From Streptomyces kanamyceticus (GTDB lineage: Bacteria > Actinomycetota > Actinomycetes > Streptomycetales > Streptomycetaceae): 64,000 nucleotides of DNA. The translations under genes and the position numbers were made by a program. The DNA lies in contig NZ_CP023699.1 of NCBI RefSeq assembly GCF_008704495.1, forward strand, positions 3,534,001-3,598,000, given 5' to 3'. This document shows positions 26,535-36,040 of this stretch, in pieces. Every line of letters starts with the position of its first letter. The stretch's first letter is position 1. The notes under the pieces are model-generated. The model was not told the origin of the DNA and ran no database searches. It saw nothing but the letters and a program-made list of their open reading frames with translations.

Positions 26535-27668
26535 ATGCGCACCCGCACCACCGCACTGACCCTGCTCACGGCGGGCTCGCTGCTCGCCGCGACGGGCTGC
26601 GCGAAGGAGGACGACGCGGCCCCCTCCACCCCCGCCAAGCCCCGCACGGTCACCTCGGTGTCCGGCTGCGGCAAGGGCAGTTGGACCGATCCCGCCGACC
26701 TGGACCCCGACCGCGCACCGGCCCGCTGTTCCCCGAAGGCGCCCGCCCCCAGGCCCCTGCCCAAGGAGCGCAGCCTGACGATCGCCACCGGCACCTTGAG
26801 CGCCGAGTACGTGGCACCGCTCCAAATGGCCGTGGACAAGGGCGAGTTCAAGAAGGAGGGCCTCAACGTCCACCTGAAGGTCCTGCCCACCCCCGACGCC
26901 CTCCCCCTGCTCGCCAAGGGCGACATCGACGCCCAGTGGGCGGCCCCCGAGGCCGCCGTGATGAACGGCATCACCAGCGGCTTCGACATCAAGTGGACCG
27001 CGGGGAACTTCTCGCCCGCCGCCGCCTCCAAGAGCGGCCTGTGGGTGAAGCTGAGGAAGAACGAGACGGCGGCCCACGTGCCGATGGCGGGCCGCAAGCT
27101 CGGCACGCTGATCGGCAAGGGCTCCGTCATCGCGTACCCCATGGACAAGACCCTGAAGAAGCACGGCGGCGGCCTCGACGAGGTTCAGTTCCAGCAGCTC
27201 GGCTCCGCGGACGTCCTCACGGCCCTGCAGAACGGCGGCACCGACTCGGCCTGGCTGCTCGACCCGGTGTGGCGCAAGGTCGACGGCGACAAGCAGTACG
27301 CGTTCCTGGGCGGCCAGCCCCGGGGCGAGCCCCTGGGCGGACTGCTCTTCGGCCCGAACCTGCTGACCAAGGACCCGGACGCGGGCGTCGCGTTGCTGCG
27401 CGCCTACATCAGGACGGTCAACACGTACTTCGCGGGCGACTACAAGCGGGACCCCGCCTTCGTCGGCGAGCTGGCGAAGCTCCTGAAGACGGACGAGGCG
27501 GTCCTGAAGTCGACCCCGTCGCTCCACATGGACTGGGAGATCCGCGCGGGCACCACGGACCGCCTCCAGGACGCGTACCGCGCGGCGGGCGTCTCGGAGG
27601 GCGCCAAGATCCCCGAGACGAAGGTGGTGAACCGCAAGCTGTACGCGGAGGCGGTGGGCCACAAATGA
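26535..27668 (+). CDS. ABC transporter substrate-binding lipoprotein (NMT1/SsuA-like)
   Basis: A 377-residue exported protein. From ATG 26535 (GGAGG four bases upstream) the N-terminus is RTRTTALTLLTAGSLLAATG followed by the lipid-accepting cysteine, a normal lipoprotein signal peptide. An ATG at 26496 overlapping the permease stop would add 13 residues. The mature part has the two-lobe pattern of NMT1-like proteins (LKVLPTPDALPLLAKGDIDA in lobe 1). Cysteines in VSGCGK and PARCSPK may form an extracellular disulfide. It should deliver substrate to the adjacent permease. Confidence 0.9.
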   Translation: MRTRTTALTLLTAGSLLAATGCAKEDDAAPSTPAKPRTVTSVSGCGKGSWTDPADLDPDRAPARCSPKAPAPRPLPKERSLTIATGTLSAEYVAPLQMAVDKGEFKKEGLNVHLKVLPTPDALPLLAKGDIDAQWAAPEAAVMNGITSGFDIKWTAGNFSPAAASKSGLWVKLRKNETAAHVPMAGRKLGTLIGKGSVIAYPMDKTLKKHGGGLDEVQFQQLGSADVLTALQNGGTDSAWLLDPVWRKVDGDKQYAFLGGQPRGEPLGGLLFGPNLLTKDPDAGVALLRAYIRTVNTYFAGDYKRDPAFVGELAKLLKTDEAVLKSTPSLHMDWEIRAGTTDRLQDAYRAAGVSEGAKIPETKVVNRKLYAEAVGHK

Positions 27669-27726
27669 CGAGCCCCACGTGACAGGCCCCGCGTGACAGG
27701 CCACAGATAGCGGGCCGGAAATGAAT

Positions 27727-27760
27727 CGAGGGCCGGAAGCCAATTGGCTTCCGGCCCTCG
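27727..27760. terminator. Terminator shared by the ABC operon and the first tRNA
   Basis: GAGGGCCGGAAGCC (27728-27741) and its complement (27746-27759) around AATT. It is downstream of both the plus-strand ABC operon and the minus-strand tRNA. Confidence 0.88.
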
Positions 27761-27768
27761 ACCGTCAG

Positions 27769-27842
27769 TAGCGGGGACAGGATTTGAACCTGCGACCTCT
27801 GGGTTATGAGCCCAGCGAGCTACCGAGCTGCTCCACCCCGCG
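27769..27842 (-). tRNA. Initiator tRNA-fMet (anticodon CAT), copy 1
   Basis: The 74-nt cloverleaf on the minus strand has anticodon CAT (27808-27806), three G-C pairs in the anticodon stem (GGG/CCC), and a C1-U72 mismatch at the acceptor end, the marks of an initiator rather than elongator tRNA. No CCA is encoded. It is identical over 74 nt to the copy at 30048. Confidence 0.95.
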
Positions 27843-27943
27843 TCGGTAAACCCAACTCTACGTCAGGCCCCCGACCAGCGCAAATCCGTTCCCATTCGCC
27901 CCGCCCGCCCGCGAGTCGCCGCCCCCGAGTCACCGTCCGCGCG

Positions 27944-29821
27944 TCACGCGGTCAGCTCCTGGTGGAGCGCCTCCTTGAGCCGGGCGGCCCGCTCCGCGAC
28001 CTCCGCGGGCCCGAGCTCGACGGCGCGCGAGGCCCACCGCTGTCCCTGCGCCAGCTGCCCGCGCCGGGCGTACAGGAGGGCGAGCCTGAGCGCCGCCCGT
28101 CCGTGCCCCGCGTCCGCGGCCCGCGTCCACCAGAGCGCGGCCTCCGGCTCGCTGCCCTCCCTGGCGAGCAGCAGCCCGAGGTTGAACGCGCCGTTCCGGC
28201 TCCCGGCCTCCGCCGCGAGCCGGTACCACCGCGCGGCCTCGACGACATCGCCACGCCCCGCGGCCAGCATCCCGACCCGGACCTGGGCGCGCCGGTGCCC
28301 CAGCTCGGCGGCCCGCTCGTACCACTCCTCGCACTCGGTCTTCTCCGCCGCGGGCTCGCCGAGGACCGGCGGCCCGACGGACGGGCTCCGCGCGTCGAGC
28401 ACGGTGCCGAGCCGGTACGCCGCCTCCGCGCTGCCGCCGCCCGCCGCGCACCGCAGATGCCGCTCGGCGTCCTGCTCGTCGCCCTCGCGCAGCCGCGCCG
28501 TGCCCACCTGGAGCGCGGCGTCGGTGTGCCCGGCCGCCGCCGCGCGCTCGTACCAGCGCAGGGCGGCCGCCTCGTCGTCCCTGCTCGCGTAGAGGATCCC
28601 GAGGTTGAACGCGGCGTCGACGCTGCCCGCCTCGGCCGCCTTGGAGAACCACGGCTCGGCCCCGGCGGCGTCGCCGTGCTGCAGCAGCAGCACGGCGAGC
28701 GCGTTGGCGGCCTCGCGGTGCCCGGCGTACGCGGCTCGGCGGTACCACTGGTCGGCCTGCGCGGTGCGCCCCTGCTCGGCGCAGAGCAGGCCGAGGTTGT
28801 ACGCGCCGTTCACGTCGCCCGCGTCCATCGCCGCGCGGTACCACCGCTCGGCGGTCTGGGTCTCGCCCCGCTCCGCGTGGAGCGCGCCGAGCGCGTTCGC
28901 CGCGTTCCCGTCGCCGTCCTGCGCGGCCTTGAGCCACCACACGGCGGCGCTCTCCTCGTCGCCCGCGTCCCGCAGCAGGAAGCCGAGCGCGCAGGCCGCC
29001 CTGGACTCCCCGTCCTTGGCGGAGTTCAGGTACCAGCGCCCGGCCTCCTTGAGGTCGCCGCGCTGCTCCAGGATCGCGCCGAGGTGCAGTGCGGCCCGTC
29101 GGTGGCCGCGCGCGGCCGCCTGGCGGTACCACTGCTCGGCCTCGTCGGCGGGCGACGGCGCGCCGTCCCCGGCCCGGCCCGCCTGTCCGGCCCGCCCTGC
29201 CTGCCTCGCCTGTCCGGACCGCCCGCCGCGCTCGGCGCCCCGCTCGCCGCGCTCGGCGCCTTCCGCGTCGGCACGCCGGTCCAGCGCGCGCGCGAGCCGG
29301 TAGGCGGCCTCACGGTGCCCCCGCTCGGCGGCGGTCCGCATCCAGCGCTCGGCCCCGACGTCACCGCGGTGCTCCAGGAGATCGGCGAGCGCGTACGCCC
29401 CCAGGGTGTGGCCCTGCTCGGCGGACTGCCGCAGCCAGTACTCGGCGGCGGGCTCGTCGCCGCGCTCGCGGTGGTGCCGCCCGAGCGCGTGCGCCGCCGC
29501 AGCGGACCCCGCGACCGCGGCGACCCGCCACCAGCCGGCCGCCTCTTCGGCGTATCCGCGCTGGTGGAGAAGGACCCCGAGATTGTTCGCCGCGGCGCGG
29601 TCGCCCTCGGCGGTCGCCGCGCGCAGCATCGATTCGGCCCCGTCGAGGTCACCGCGGCGCAGCAGCAGGCTTCCGAGCACACTCATCGCGTCGACGTCCC
29701 CGGCCTCGGCGGCCAGCCGATGACGCATTTCTTCGGCCGCCGCCCCGGGATCCTCCCGGTCGGCCGGCTGCGCAAACCGCCCCGTCTCCAACAGAGTTGC
29801 CTTGTCCCCCATAACGTCCAT
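27944..29821 (-). CDS. Sel1/TPR-repeat protein
   Basis: A 625-residue protein built almost entirely of about fifteen helical repeats of 34-38 residues with the pattern GAAYNLGLLYARRGD-EAERWYRRAAEAGH, that is Sel1-like TPR. An alanine/glycine/arginine/glutamine low-complexity segment at about residues 190-225 interrupts the repeats, probably a flexible or expandable linker. No signal peptide or catalytic domain is seen, so it is likely a cytoplasmic scaffold. It is flanked by two identical tRNA-fMet genes. ATG 29821 follows GGTGGTGCG. Confidence 0.88.
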   Translation of the reverse strand: MDVMGDKATLLETGRFAQPADREDPGAAAEEMRHRLAAEAGDVDAMSVLGSLLLRRGDLDGAESMLRAATAEGDRAAANNLGVLLHQRGYAEEAAGWWRVAAVAGSAAAAHALGRHHRERGDEPAAEYWLRQSAEQGHTLGAYALADLLEHRGDVGAERWMRTAAERGHREAAYRLARALDRRADAEGAERGERGAERGGRSGQARQAGRAGQAGRAGDGAPSPADEAEQWYRQAAARGHRRAALHLGAILEQRGDLKEAGRWYLNSAKDGESRAACALGFLLRDAGDEESAAVWWLKAAQDGDGNAANALGALHAERGETQTAERWYRAAMDAGDVNGAYNLGLLCAEQGRTAQADQWYRRAAYAGHREAANALAVLLLQHGDAAGAEPWFSKAAEAGSVDAAFNLGILYASRDDEAAALRWYERAAAAGHTDAALQVGTARLREGDEQDAERHLRCAAGGGSAEAAYRLGTVLDARSPSVGPPVLGEPAAEKTECEEWYERAAELGHRRAQVRVGMLAAGRGDVVEAARWYRLAAEAGSRNGAFNLGLLLAREGSEPEAALWWTRAADAGHGRAALRLALLYARRGQLAQGQRWASRAVELGPAEVAERAARLKEALHQELTA

Positions 29822-29839
29822 CGTCGCACCACCTGCAAC

Positions 29840-29890
29840 CTGGGTACACCTGGTATACCGCAGCCAGTGAGGTCACTTCAGCGTTTTGTC
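29840..29890 (-). promoter_or_regulatory. Possible promoter/operator of the Sel1 gene
   Basis: On the coding strand CTGAAG, 18 bp, TATACC would make a vegetative-type promoter about 30 bases before the start codon. Two similar units GGTACACC (29843-29850) and GGTATACC (29852-29859) sit over the -10. Identified by eye only. Confidence 0.35.
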
Positions 29891-30006
29891 GACATGCCCA
29901 CAGAGAGATAAGTGAAACACAGATCCCCCAACTCTCCCCCGACAGAGCACCGTTCGCATTTCTTGGCATAGGACACCCGCACACGACCGGCACCACGACA
30001 CACGAC

Positions 30007-30038
30007 GAAGGCCCGGATCCGTAAGGATCCGGGCCTTC
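30007..30038 (-). terminator. Terminator of the second tRNA-fMet
   Basis: GAAGGCCCGGATCC (30007-30020) and its complement (30025-30038) around GTAA, ten bases downstream of the tRNA 3' end. Confidence 0.9.
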
Positions 30039-30047
30039 ACCTTGCAG

Positions 30048-30121
30048 TAGCGGGGACAGGATTTGAACCTGCGACCTCTGGGTTATGAGCCCAGCGAGCT
30101 ACCGAGCTGCTCCACCCCGCG
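30048..30121 (-). tRNA. Initiator tRNA-fMet (anticodon CAT), copy 2
   Basis: The same 74-nt sequence as the copy at 27769, with CAT anticodon, GGG/CCC anticodon stem and unpaired C1-U72. It lies 2.28 kb away in the same orientation and has its own terminator. Confidence 0.95.
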
Positions 30122-30185
30122 CCGTTGTGTTCAAACCGTACCACGGCGCGAGGTGGAGCTTTTACCGCCCGGTTCCACCGCCCGG

Positions 30186-33149
30186 TCAGTCGGCCTTGTC
30201 GGCCCCTGGGTCCTTGGCTCCCTTGTCGGCCGCCTGATCGCCGTTCTTGCCGGCGTTCTTGTCGGCGCCCTTGTCAGAGCCCTTGTCGCTCTTCTTCGCG
30301 GCCTTCGCCGAGGCGTCCTCGGCCCGCTGCAGCGCCTCCTGGAGGCGGTCCTGCGCCTCGCCGTACGCCTTCCAGTCGTTGTCCTTCATGGCGCTCTCGC
30401 CGTCCTCGAACGCCTTCTGGGCGTCGTCGAGGGCGTCCTGGACCGTCGGGTCGTTCGTCGACGGCGGCTTGGTGGTGTCGCCCCCGTCGTCGGCCGGTGG
30501 CTTGGTGCCGCCGTCGGCCCCGAAGACCTGGTCGAGGCCGTCCTTCAGGGAGTCCGCGAAGGCCGTCTCCGTGCCGTACGACACGGCCACCTTCTTCAGG
30601 AGGGGATACGCCGACTTGCGTCCCTGTACGTAGACGGGTTCGACGTACAGGAAGCCGTCGTCCAGTGGCACGGTCAGCAGATTGCCGTAGAGGACGTCGG
30701 AGTCGGCGCCCTTCATGTCCCGGACGAAGTTGCCGACCTCCGCCATGGAGTTCAGCTTGTTCTGCACCTGTTCAGGGCCGTCGACGTCGCCGCCCACTCT
30801 CAGCAGCTGCATCTTGCCGTAGTTCTCGCTTCTGGCATCGGCGTCGACCGACATGAAGGCCCGTAGGTTCGGCCGCTCGTTCGGAGTGAACGTCGTCGTC
30901 AGTGAGAACTGCTGCTGCGTCTGGCCCGGCGACTTCATGGACAGGTAGTACGGCGGGACCGCGCTGTCGTCCTTCTTCGTCGGGTCGTTCGGCACCTGCC
31001 AGGCGTCACTCGCGTTGTAGAACTGGCCGGCGTCCGTGACGTGGTACTTCGTGAGCAGTTCGCGCTGCACCTTGAACATGTCCTGCGGGTAGCGCAGGTG
31101 GTCCATCAGCTTCGGCGGGATCTCGCTCTTGTCCTTGACCGTGCCCGGGAACGCCTTCTTCCAGGTCTTCAGGACCGGGTCCTTCTCGTCCCAGGTGTAG
31201 AGCTTGACGTCACCGGTGTACGCGTCGACGGTCGCCTTCACCGAGTTCCGGATGTAGTTGACCTGGTTCTGCTGGGCGATCACCGTGCGCTGGCTGTCGG
31301 CCTGCGACAGCGAGTCCGCGGTGGAGTCGCCGAGCGTGGTGCGCGACGCGTACGGATAGCCGTTGCTGGTCGTGTAGGCGTCCACGACCCACTGGATGCG
31401 GCCGTCGACCACCGTCGGATAGACGTCACCGTCGATCGTCAGCCAGGGCGCGACCGCCTCCACGCGCTCCTTGGGCGTGCGGTTGTAGAGGATCCGCGAG
31501 CCCTCGCCGATCGCTCCGGAGTACAGGATCTGCGGCTCTCCGAAGGACACCGCGTACGCGGCGCGGTTGATCGGGTTGGAGAGGTTGACCCCGCTCTTGC
31601 CCTTGTAGCTGTAGGTCTTCTGACCCCCGCCGTCCTCTTCGTAGTCGAGCTCCTTCTGGGGCCCGCCGACGATGGAGTACTGCGAGGTCTTCTCGCCGTA
31701 GTAGATCCGCTGCTCGTACTCACCGAGGCTGCCGTTGGTGGGCAGTCCTGACTCGGTGAACGCCGGGGCGCCCTTGGAGCCCTTCTTGGTCTCCGTGCCC
31801 TTGGCCGCGACCATGCCGTAGCCATGGGTGTAGGCGAAGTGGTCGTTGATCCAGTTCCGCTTGTCGAGCTTGTTCACGTTGAGCTCGCGCAGGCCGACGA
31901 TGGTGTCCTGGCCGTTGTAGCGGTCCACGTCCAGCGTCTTGGGGAACTGGTAGTAGCTGCGCTCCTGCTCCAGCTGCTGGAACGTCGGCGAGACGATGTT
32001 CGGGTCGTTGAGGCGGTAGTTGGCCGCCGTGTCGGCGTCCTCACGCTTCTTCTTGGCGCCCGCGTCGACCTTGCCCTCGCCCTTGAAGGACTCGGGCTTC
32101 ACTCCGCTGATGCCGTAGGCGTTGCGGGTCGCCTCGATGTTCTTCTCGATGTACGGCGCTTCCTTGGCCTGCTCGTTCGGCTGGACCTGGAACTTCTGGA
32201 CGATCGCGGGGTAGAGCCCGCCGATGAGGATCGCCGAGAGCACCATCAGGCCGAAGCCGATGACCGGCAGCTGCCAGGTGCGCCGCCACAGGGTGGCGAA
32301 GAAGAGCAGGGCGCAGATGACGGCGATGCAGAACAGGATCGTCTTCGCCGGCAGGTAGGCGTTGGCGTCGACGTACTTCAGTCCCGTCCAGTTGTCCGTC
32401 GCCTTGAAGTCACTGGACTTCACCGCGAGGCCGTACCGGTCGAGCCAGTACGCGATGGCCTTGAGCGAGACGAAGACGCCGAGCAGCACCGAGAGGTGGC
32501 CCGTCGCCGCCGCTGTCGCGCGCGCCCCGGGGCTGGTGATCCGCAGCCCGCCGTACAGGTAGTGCGTCAGGGCGGCGGCGACCAGCGAGAGCACCGCGGC
32601 CGCGAAGCCGAAGCCGAGCAGGAAGCGGTACCAGGGCAGGTCGAACGCGAAGAAGGACACGTCCATGTGGAACTGGGGGTCCTTCTGGCCGAAGGGCACC
32701 CCATTGACCCAAAGGAGCCAGGTGCGCCACTGCCCCGCGGCGGACGCGCCCGCGATCAGGCCCACCAGGGCGGTGATCCCGATCAGCAGCCACTTCTTGT
32801 ACGGGGCGATGCCCATGCGGTACCGGTCGAGGCTCTGCTGCTCCATCGACATGGCACTCAGCGGCGGGCGCAGCCGGTGCGCCAGCCAGATGTTCACTCC
32901 GACGGCGGCCGCCATGAGCAGGCCGAAGACGAAGAAGAGACCGATCTTGGTCCACAGGGTCGTGGTGAAGACCGATGAATAGTGGACCGAGCGGTACCAC
33001 AGCCAGTCCGTCCAGAACCCCGCGAACATGACGAAGGCCATGGCCAGCACGGCCAGGACGCCCAATGTCATGAGCAGGGTCCGGACCCGCCGGGAGGGCC
33101 GGCCCACTCTGATCCGTGGCCCCGTCGGGCCTCCGCCGCGGTCCGGCAT
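30186..33149 (-). CDS. UPF0182 family large membrane protein
   Basis: A protein of about 987 residues with seven N-terminal membrane helices (to about residue 330), a long predicted extracytoplasmic domain and a lysine/aspartate-rich, low-complexity tail ([20 protein letters not shown]). Length and topology match the actinobacterial UPF0182 family (Rv3193c type), function unknown. I use ATG 33149; an in-frame GTG at 33170 would add seven residues, and neither has a good ribosome site. It lies next to the ylbL and PPA1309 genes, as in mycobacteria. Confidence 0.92.
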   Translation of the reverse strand: MPDRGGGPTGPRIRVGRPSRRVRTLLMTLGVLAVLAMAFVMFAGFWTDWLWYRSVHYSSVFTTTLWTKIGLFFVFGLLMAAAVGVNIWLAHRLRPPLSAMSMEQQSLDRYRMGIAPYKKWLLIGITALVGLIAGASAAGQWRTWLLWVNGVPFGQKDPQFHMDVSFFAFDLPWYRFLLGFGFAAAVLSLVAAALTHYLYGGLRITSPGARATAAATGHLSVLLGVFVSLKAIAYWLDRYGLAVKSSDFKATDNWTGLKYVDANAYLPAKTILFCIAVICALLFFATLWRRTWQLPVIGFGLMVLSAILIGGLYPAIVQKFQVQPNEQAKEAPYIEKNIEATRNAYGISGVKPESFKGEGKVDAGAKKKREDADTAANYRLNDPNIVSPTFQQLEQERSYYQFPKTLDVDRYNGQDTIVGLRELNVNKLDKRNWINDHFAYTHGYGMVAAKGTETKKGSKGAPAFTESGLPTNGSLGEYEQRIYYGEKTSQYSIVGGPQKELDYEEDGGGQKTYSYKGKSGVNLSNPINRAAYAVSFGEPQILYSGAIGEGSRILYNRTPKERVEAVAPWLTIDGDVYPTVVDGRIQWVVDAYTTSNGYPYASRTTLGDSTADSLSQADSQRTVIAQQNQVNYIRNSVKATVDAYTGDVKLYTWDEKDPVLKTWKKAFPGTVKDKSEIPPKLMDHLRYPQDMFKVQRELLTKYHVTDAGQFYNASDAWQVPNDPTKKDDSAVPPYYLSMKSPGQTQQQFSLTTTFTPNERPNLRAFMSVDADARSENYGKMQLLRVGGDVDGPEQVQNKLNSMAEVGNFVRDMKGADSDVLYGNLLTVPLDDGFLYVEPVYVQGRKSAYPLLKKVAVSYGTETAFADSLKDGLDQVFGADGGTKPPADDGGDTTKPPSTNDPTVQDALDDAQKAFEDGESAMKDNDWKAYGEAQDRLQEALQRAEDASAKAAKKSDKGSDKGADKNAGKNGDQAADKGAKDPGADKAD

Positions 33150-33292
33150 CTGGAAAGCCAAGGTGCGCACCTCGAAGTTCGCTGTTGATTCTCTGTTGGT
33201 CCGTCAGGCCCCCGGAGATCGCGGACCCACACCTATGCAACTTACCTACGCTTTACTCGGTTCCCGTTTCGCGGGACTAACGAGGCAGGATT

Positions 33293-33838
33293 GTGACCAT
33301 GTCCAACACTCCCATGGCAGCGAGTCCCCTCACCCGGGCCGTACTCGAGATCGACGAGTACGTATCCGGCCTCGGCTGGGACCGGCCCGCACGCCTCTTC
33401 GCGCTCGTCGACACGGCGCGACTGCGCACCCAAGAACCCGGCCTCGCCTCCCAGCTCGGCCTCGACGACGGCGTGGAACACGCCGGATTCACCCCCATCG
33501 AGCAGGAGGAGATCCCCGCGGCCAAGCCGCTGGACGAATTCCTCGGCACCATCGCCTGGCCGGACTCCGTGACCGGCTGCGCCCTCACGGTGGAGCGGCT
33601 GATGCTGCCGCCGTCCGCGGAGACGTCCGTCCCCGAGGGGCTGAGCGAGGCTCAGCTCGCCAAGTGGGTGGCCGAGCACCCGGACCGCCAGGAGGTCCGC
33701 ATGACGGTCGCGGTGCTCCGTGACGGCGCCCGTGAGTCGGCGCTGCGGCTGCGCCAGAAGGACTCGCCGACCGAGGTCCTCACCGGTTCGGACCTGGTGC
33801 CGGGTCTGGCGGACGCGCTGGCGGCGACGTTCGCGTAG
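33293..33838 (+). CDS. PPA1309 family protein
   Basis: A 181-residue soluble protein with the family pattern LTRAVLEIDEYVSGLGWDRP at the start and LPLL-free acidic core ending in GLADALAATFA. The family is confined to actinobacteria and has no assigned function. GTG 33293 has AGGCAGG five to eight bases upstream; ATG 33299 two codons later is an equal alternative. It diverges from the UPF0182 gene and converges with ylbL. Confidence 0.85.
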   Translation: MTMSNTPMAASPLTRAVLEIDEYVSGLGWDRPARLFALVDTARLRTQEPGLASQLGLDDGVEHAGFTPIEQEEIPAAKPLDEFLGTIAWPDSVTGCALTVERLMLPPSAETSVPEGLSEAQLAKWVAEHPDRQEVRMTVAVLRDGARESALRLRQKDSPTEVLTGSDLVPGLADALAATFA

Positions 33839-33857
33839 CGGTCCCCTGGTTCGTCGC

Positions 33858-33889
33858 GCACGCGGGTGGGTCTCCCCCCACCCGCGTGC
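33858..33889. terminator. Bidirectional terminator between PPA1309 and ylbL genes
   Basis: GCACGCGGGTGGG (33858-33870) and its complement (33877-33889) with a TCTCCC loop, in the 63-bp gap between converging genes. Confidence 0.9.
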
Positions 33890-33901
33890 ACTTCTACGCT
33901 T

Positions 33902-34987
33902 CTACTTCGCGGTGCACTTGGGCAGGTCGGCGGTGTGGCCCTTGCGGAGGTCCTCGAGGGACTTCACGGCGTCGTCGATGGTGTCCACCTTGATGAGGGT
34001 GAGCCCGTCGGGAACGTCCTTCGCGGCGGTCGCGCAGTTGTCCTTCGGCGTGAGGAAGTACTCGGCGCCCTTCTCGCGCGCGCCGACCGTCTTCATCTCG
34101 ATGCCGCCGATCGGTCCGACCTTGCCGTCGTCCTCGATGGTGCCGGTGCCTGCCACGAACTTGCCGCCGGTGAGGTCCTCCGGAGTCAGCTTGTCGACGA
34201 TGCCGAGCGCGAACATCAGACCGGCGCTCGGCCCGCCGACGTCGGCCAGCTTGATGTCGATGGTGAACGGGAAGGTGTGGTCGGTCCCTGCCTTGATGCC
34301 GACGACCGCGCGGCCGTCCTTCGCCTTCTCCGTGGTCATCTTGATGTCCTCGGTACTGGTCGGCTCCTTGCCCGCCTTCTCGGCGGCGGCCGCCTCCTTG
34401 ACCGGGACCACGGTGAAGACGACGTCCTCGCCCGCCTTGTGCTTGGTGACGAGCTTGGCCACGTCCGGCCACTCCTTCACGGGCGCGCCGTCGACCTTCT
34501 TGATGACGTCGCCCGCGTGCAGCTTGCCCTCCGCGGGGCTGTCCTTGAAGACGGTGGTGGCGACGACCTGCGACTTCACCGGGATGTCCAGCTCCTTGAG
34601 TGCCGCCACCTTGGCGCTCTCCTGGGACTGACTGAATTCCTCGGCGTTCTCCTGGGAGGACTGCTGCTCGGTCTTGCCGTCCGGGTAGAGCGTGTCGTGC
34701 GGCACCACGATGTTGTCGTGGGCCAGCCAGCCGTACACGGCCTCGGCGAGGTTCATCTTGTAGTCGGCGCTGGTGACCCTGACCGTCGTCATGTTGAGAT
34801 TGCCGGTCGTGGGATAGGTCTTGCGCCCGGAGATCTGCAGCACCGGCTCGCCGTCGTGGTCACCGAGGGTGTTCACCGTGGGCCCCGGGGACATCTCCGA
34901 GTAGGGCACCTTGATGAGCACTCCCGCGCAGAGCAGCGCGATCAGCATCAGGGTGGACGCGAGCATCGTCGTGGTGCGGCGTGGCAT
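33902..34987 (-). CDS. YlbL-type PDZ/Lon-like serine protease
   Basis: A 361-residue membrane-anchored protein: one N-terminal helix (about residues 8-26), a PDZ domain (about 135-195) and a Lon-type S16 protease domain. The Ser-Lys dyad is visible as S254 in GGPSAGLMFALG and K299 in IGGIEMKTVGA. The active domain should face outside. In Bacillus YlbL degrades a cell-division inhibitor; the target here is unknown. It is followed by a shared terminator and preceded by a 56-residue membrane-protein gene. Confidence 0.93.
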   Translation of the reverse strand: MPRRTTTMLASTLMLIALLCAGVLIKVPYSEMSPGPTVNTLGDHDGEPVLQISGRKTYPTTGNLNMTTVRVTSADYKMNLAEAVYGWLAHDNIVVPHDTLYPDGKTEQQSSQENAEEFSQSQESAKVAALKELDIPVKSQVVATTVFKDSPAEGKLHAGDVIKKVDGAPVKEWPDVAKLVTKHKAGEDVVFTVVPVKEAAAAEKAGKEPTSTEDIKMTTEKAKDGRAVVGIKAGTDHTFPFTIDIKLADVGGPSAGLMFALGIVDKLTPEDLTGGKFVAGTGTIEDDGKVGPIGGIEMKTVGAREKGAEYFLTPKDNCATAAKDVPDGLTLIKVDTIDDAVKSLEDLRKGHTADLPKCTAK

Positions 34988-35077
34988 GGAACGACAGTAC
35001 GGGACGGGCCTGTCAGCGCACCCCTGGGGCCGGTCCGTACGGGGAATTCACCGGATGGCGCGGGACGCGGTGACGGC

Positions 35078-35248
35078 TCAGGTGCCGGAGTGCGACTTCT
35101 CCATGGCCTCGCGGAACGCCGCGTAGCCGTTGAGCTCGGTGACGTCGCCGGTCCGTCCCGACTTGCGGTTGCGGGCGGCCCAGCTGCCCCACAGACCCGC
35201 GCCGACCGCGGCGAGAAGCGGAATCAGCAACCAGGCGAGCGATGCCAC
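35078..35248 (-). CDS. Small membrane protein, 56 residues
   Basis: GTG 35248, with GGGAGG six bases upstream, opens a 56-codon frame ending at TGA 35078. The product starts with a single hydrophobic helix (ASLAWLLIPLLAAVGAGLWG) followed by a positively charged stop-transfer (AARNRKSGR) and a hydrophilic tail (TELNGYAAFREAMEKSHSGT). The strong ribosome site, membrane-helix design and codon bias make it real. Function is unknown; it lies 90 bases upstream of ylbL, which suggests an adaptor or coexpressed partner. Confidence 0.82.
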   Translation of the reverse strand: MASLAWLLIPLLAAVGAGLWGSWAARNRKSGRTGDVTELNGYAAFREAMEKSHSGT

Positions 35249-35330
35249 GTCGACCTCCCGACCCCATGAGCGACCACCACTGACAGATCAGCAGATTAAC
35301 CATCCGCATGGTCAACGCTCACGGCAGGGG

Positions 35331-35348
35331 TCCGGTTACGCAACCGGA
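35331..35348 (-). terminator. Possible terminator downstream of moaE
   Basis: TCCGGTT-ACGC-AACCGGA, a 7-bp stem with a 4-base loop, 85 bases after the moaE stop. The rest of 35249-35432 shows no gene. Confidence 0.35.
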
Positions 35349-35432
35349 GTCACCCGCACCCATCGCGCACCAGCAGCCTCAACAGGCGCCGACCCGCCCT
35401 CCCGTCGCCCGACCACCGCCCCTCAACGAGCG

Positions 35433-35894
35433 CTACGCGCCCACCCATTCATCCTTGCCATCCGAGAACCGCTGGTGCTTCCAGATCGGCACCTCGTGCT
35501 TCAGGTCGTCGATCAGCTTGCGGCAGGCGGCGAAGGCCTCGGCGCGGTGCGGGCAGGAGACGGCCACGATCACCGCGAGGTCGCCGACGGCCAGATCACC
35601 GACGCGGTGGACGGCGGCCAGCGCGCGCACCGGATATTCGGCGACGACCTTCTCGGCCACCCGGCGCATCTCGGCCTCGGCGGTGGGGTGCGTCGAATAG
35701 CCGAGCTCGTCGACGTCCGCGCCGCCATCGTGGTTGCGGACCGTCCCCACGAAGAGCGCCGTGCCGCCCGCGGCGTCGTCACCCGCGGCCCGGAAGACCT
35801 CGTCCAAGGAGAGCGGGGTCTCGCGGATCGCGAGGAGGCGGATCGGGTCCTGTGCGGCCTGCTCGCCGGGGTGGTCCATCGTGGTGCGTGCCAT
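35433..35894 (-). CDS. moaE: Molybdopterin synthase catalytic subunit MoaE
   Basis: A 153-residue protein beginning with RETPLSLDEVFRA and containing GTVRNHDGG, HRVGDLAVGDLAVIVAVSCPHR and the active-site lysine segment KHEVPIWKHQRFSDG. It adds sulfur from MoaD thiocarboxylate to precursor Z to form molybdopterin. The start at ATG 35894 is the one that leaves a normal MoaE; upstream frame continues through a repeat region. No MoaD gene is adjacent. Confidence 0.95.
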   Translation of the reverse strand: MARTTMDHPGEQAAQDPIRLLAIRETPLSLDEVFRAAGDDAAGGTALFVGTVRNHDGGADVDELGYSTHPTAEAEMRRVAEKVVAEYPVRALAAVHRVGDLAVGDLAVIVAVSCPHRAEAFAACRKLIDDLKHEVPIWKHQRFSDGKDEWVGA

Positions 35895-36040
35895 GCGGCC
35901 ATGGTGCCGCACTGCGCGCCCGACACGGAATAGACCTTTCGACCGGCACGCGCGCGTGCCGGGTTGGAGTTCCCTACAGGGCTGTGCTGGACGGGGAGCT
36001 CCCGCCGTGGGCAATCGTGCCGCTGGGGCGGCACGGGTGG

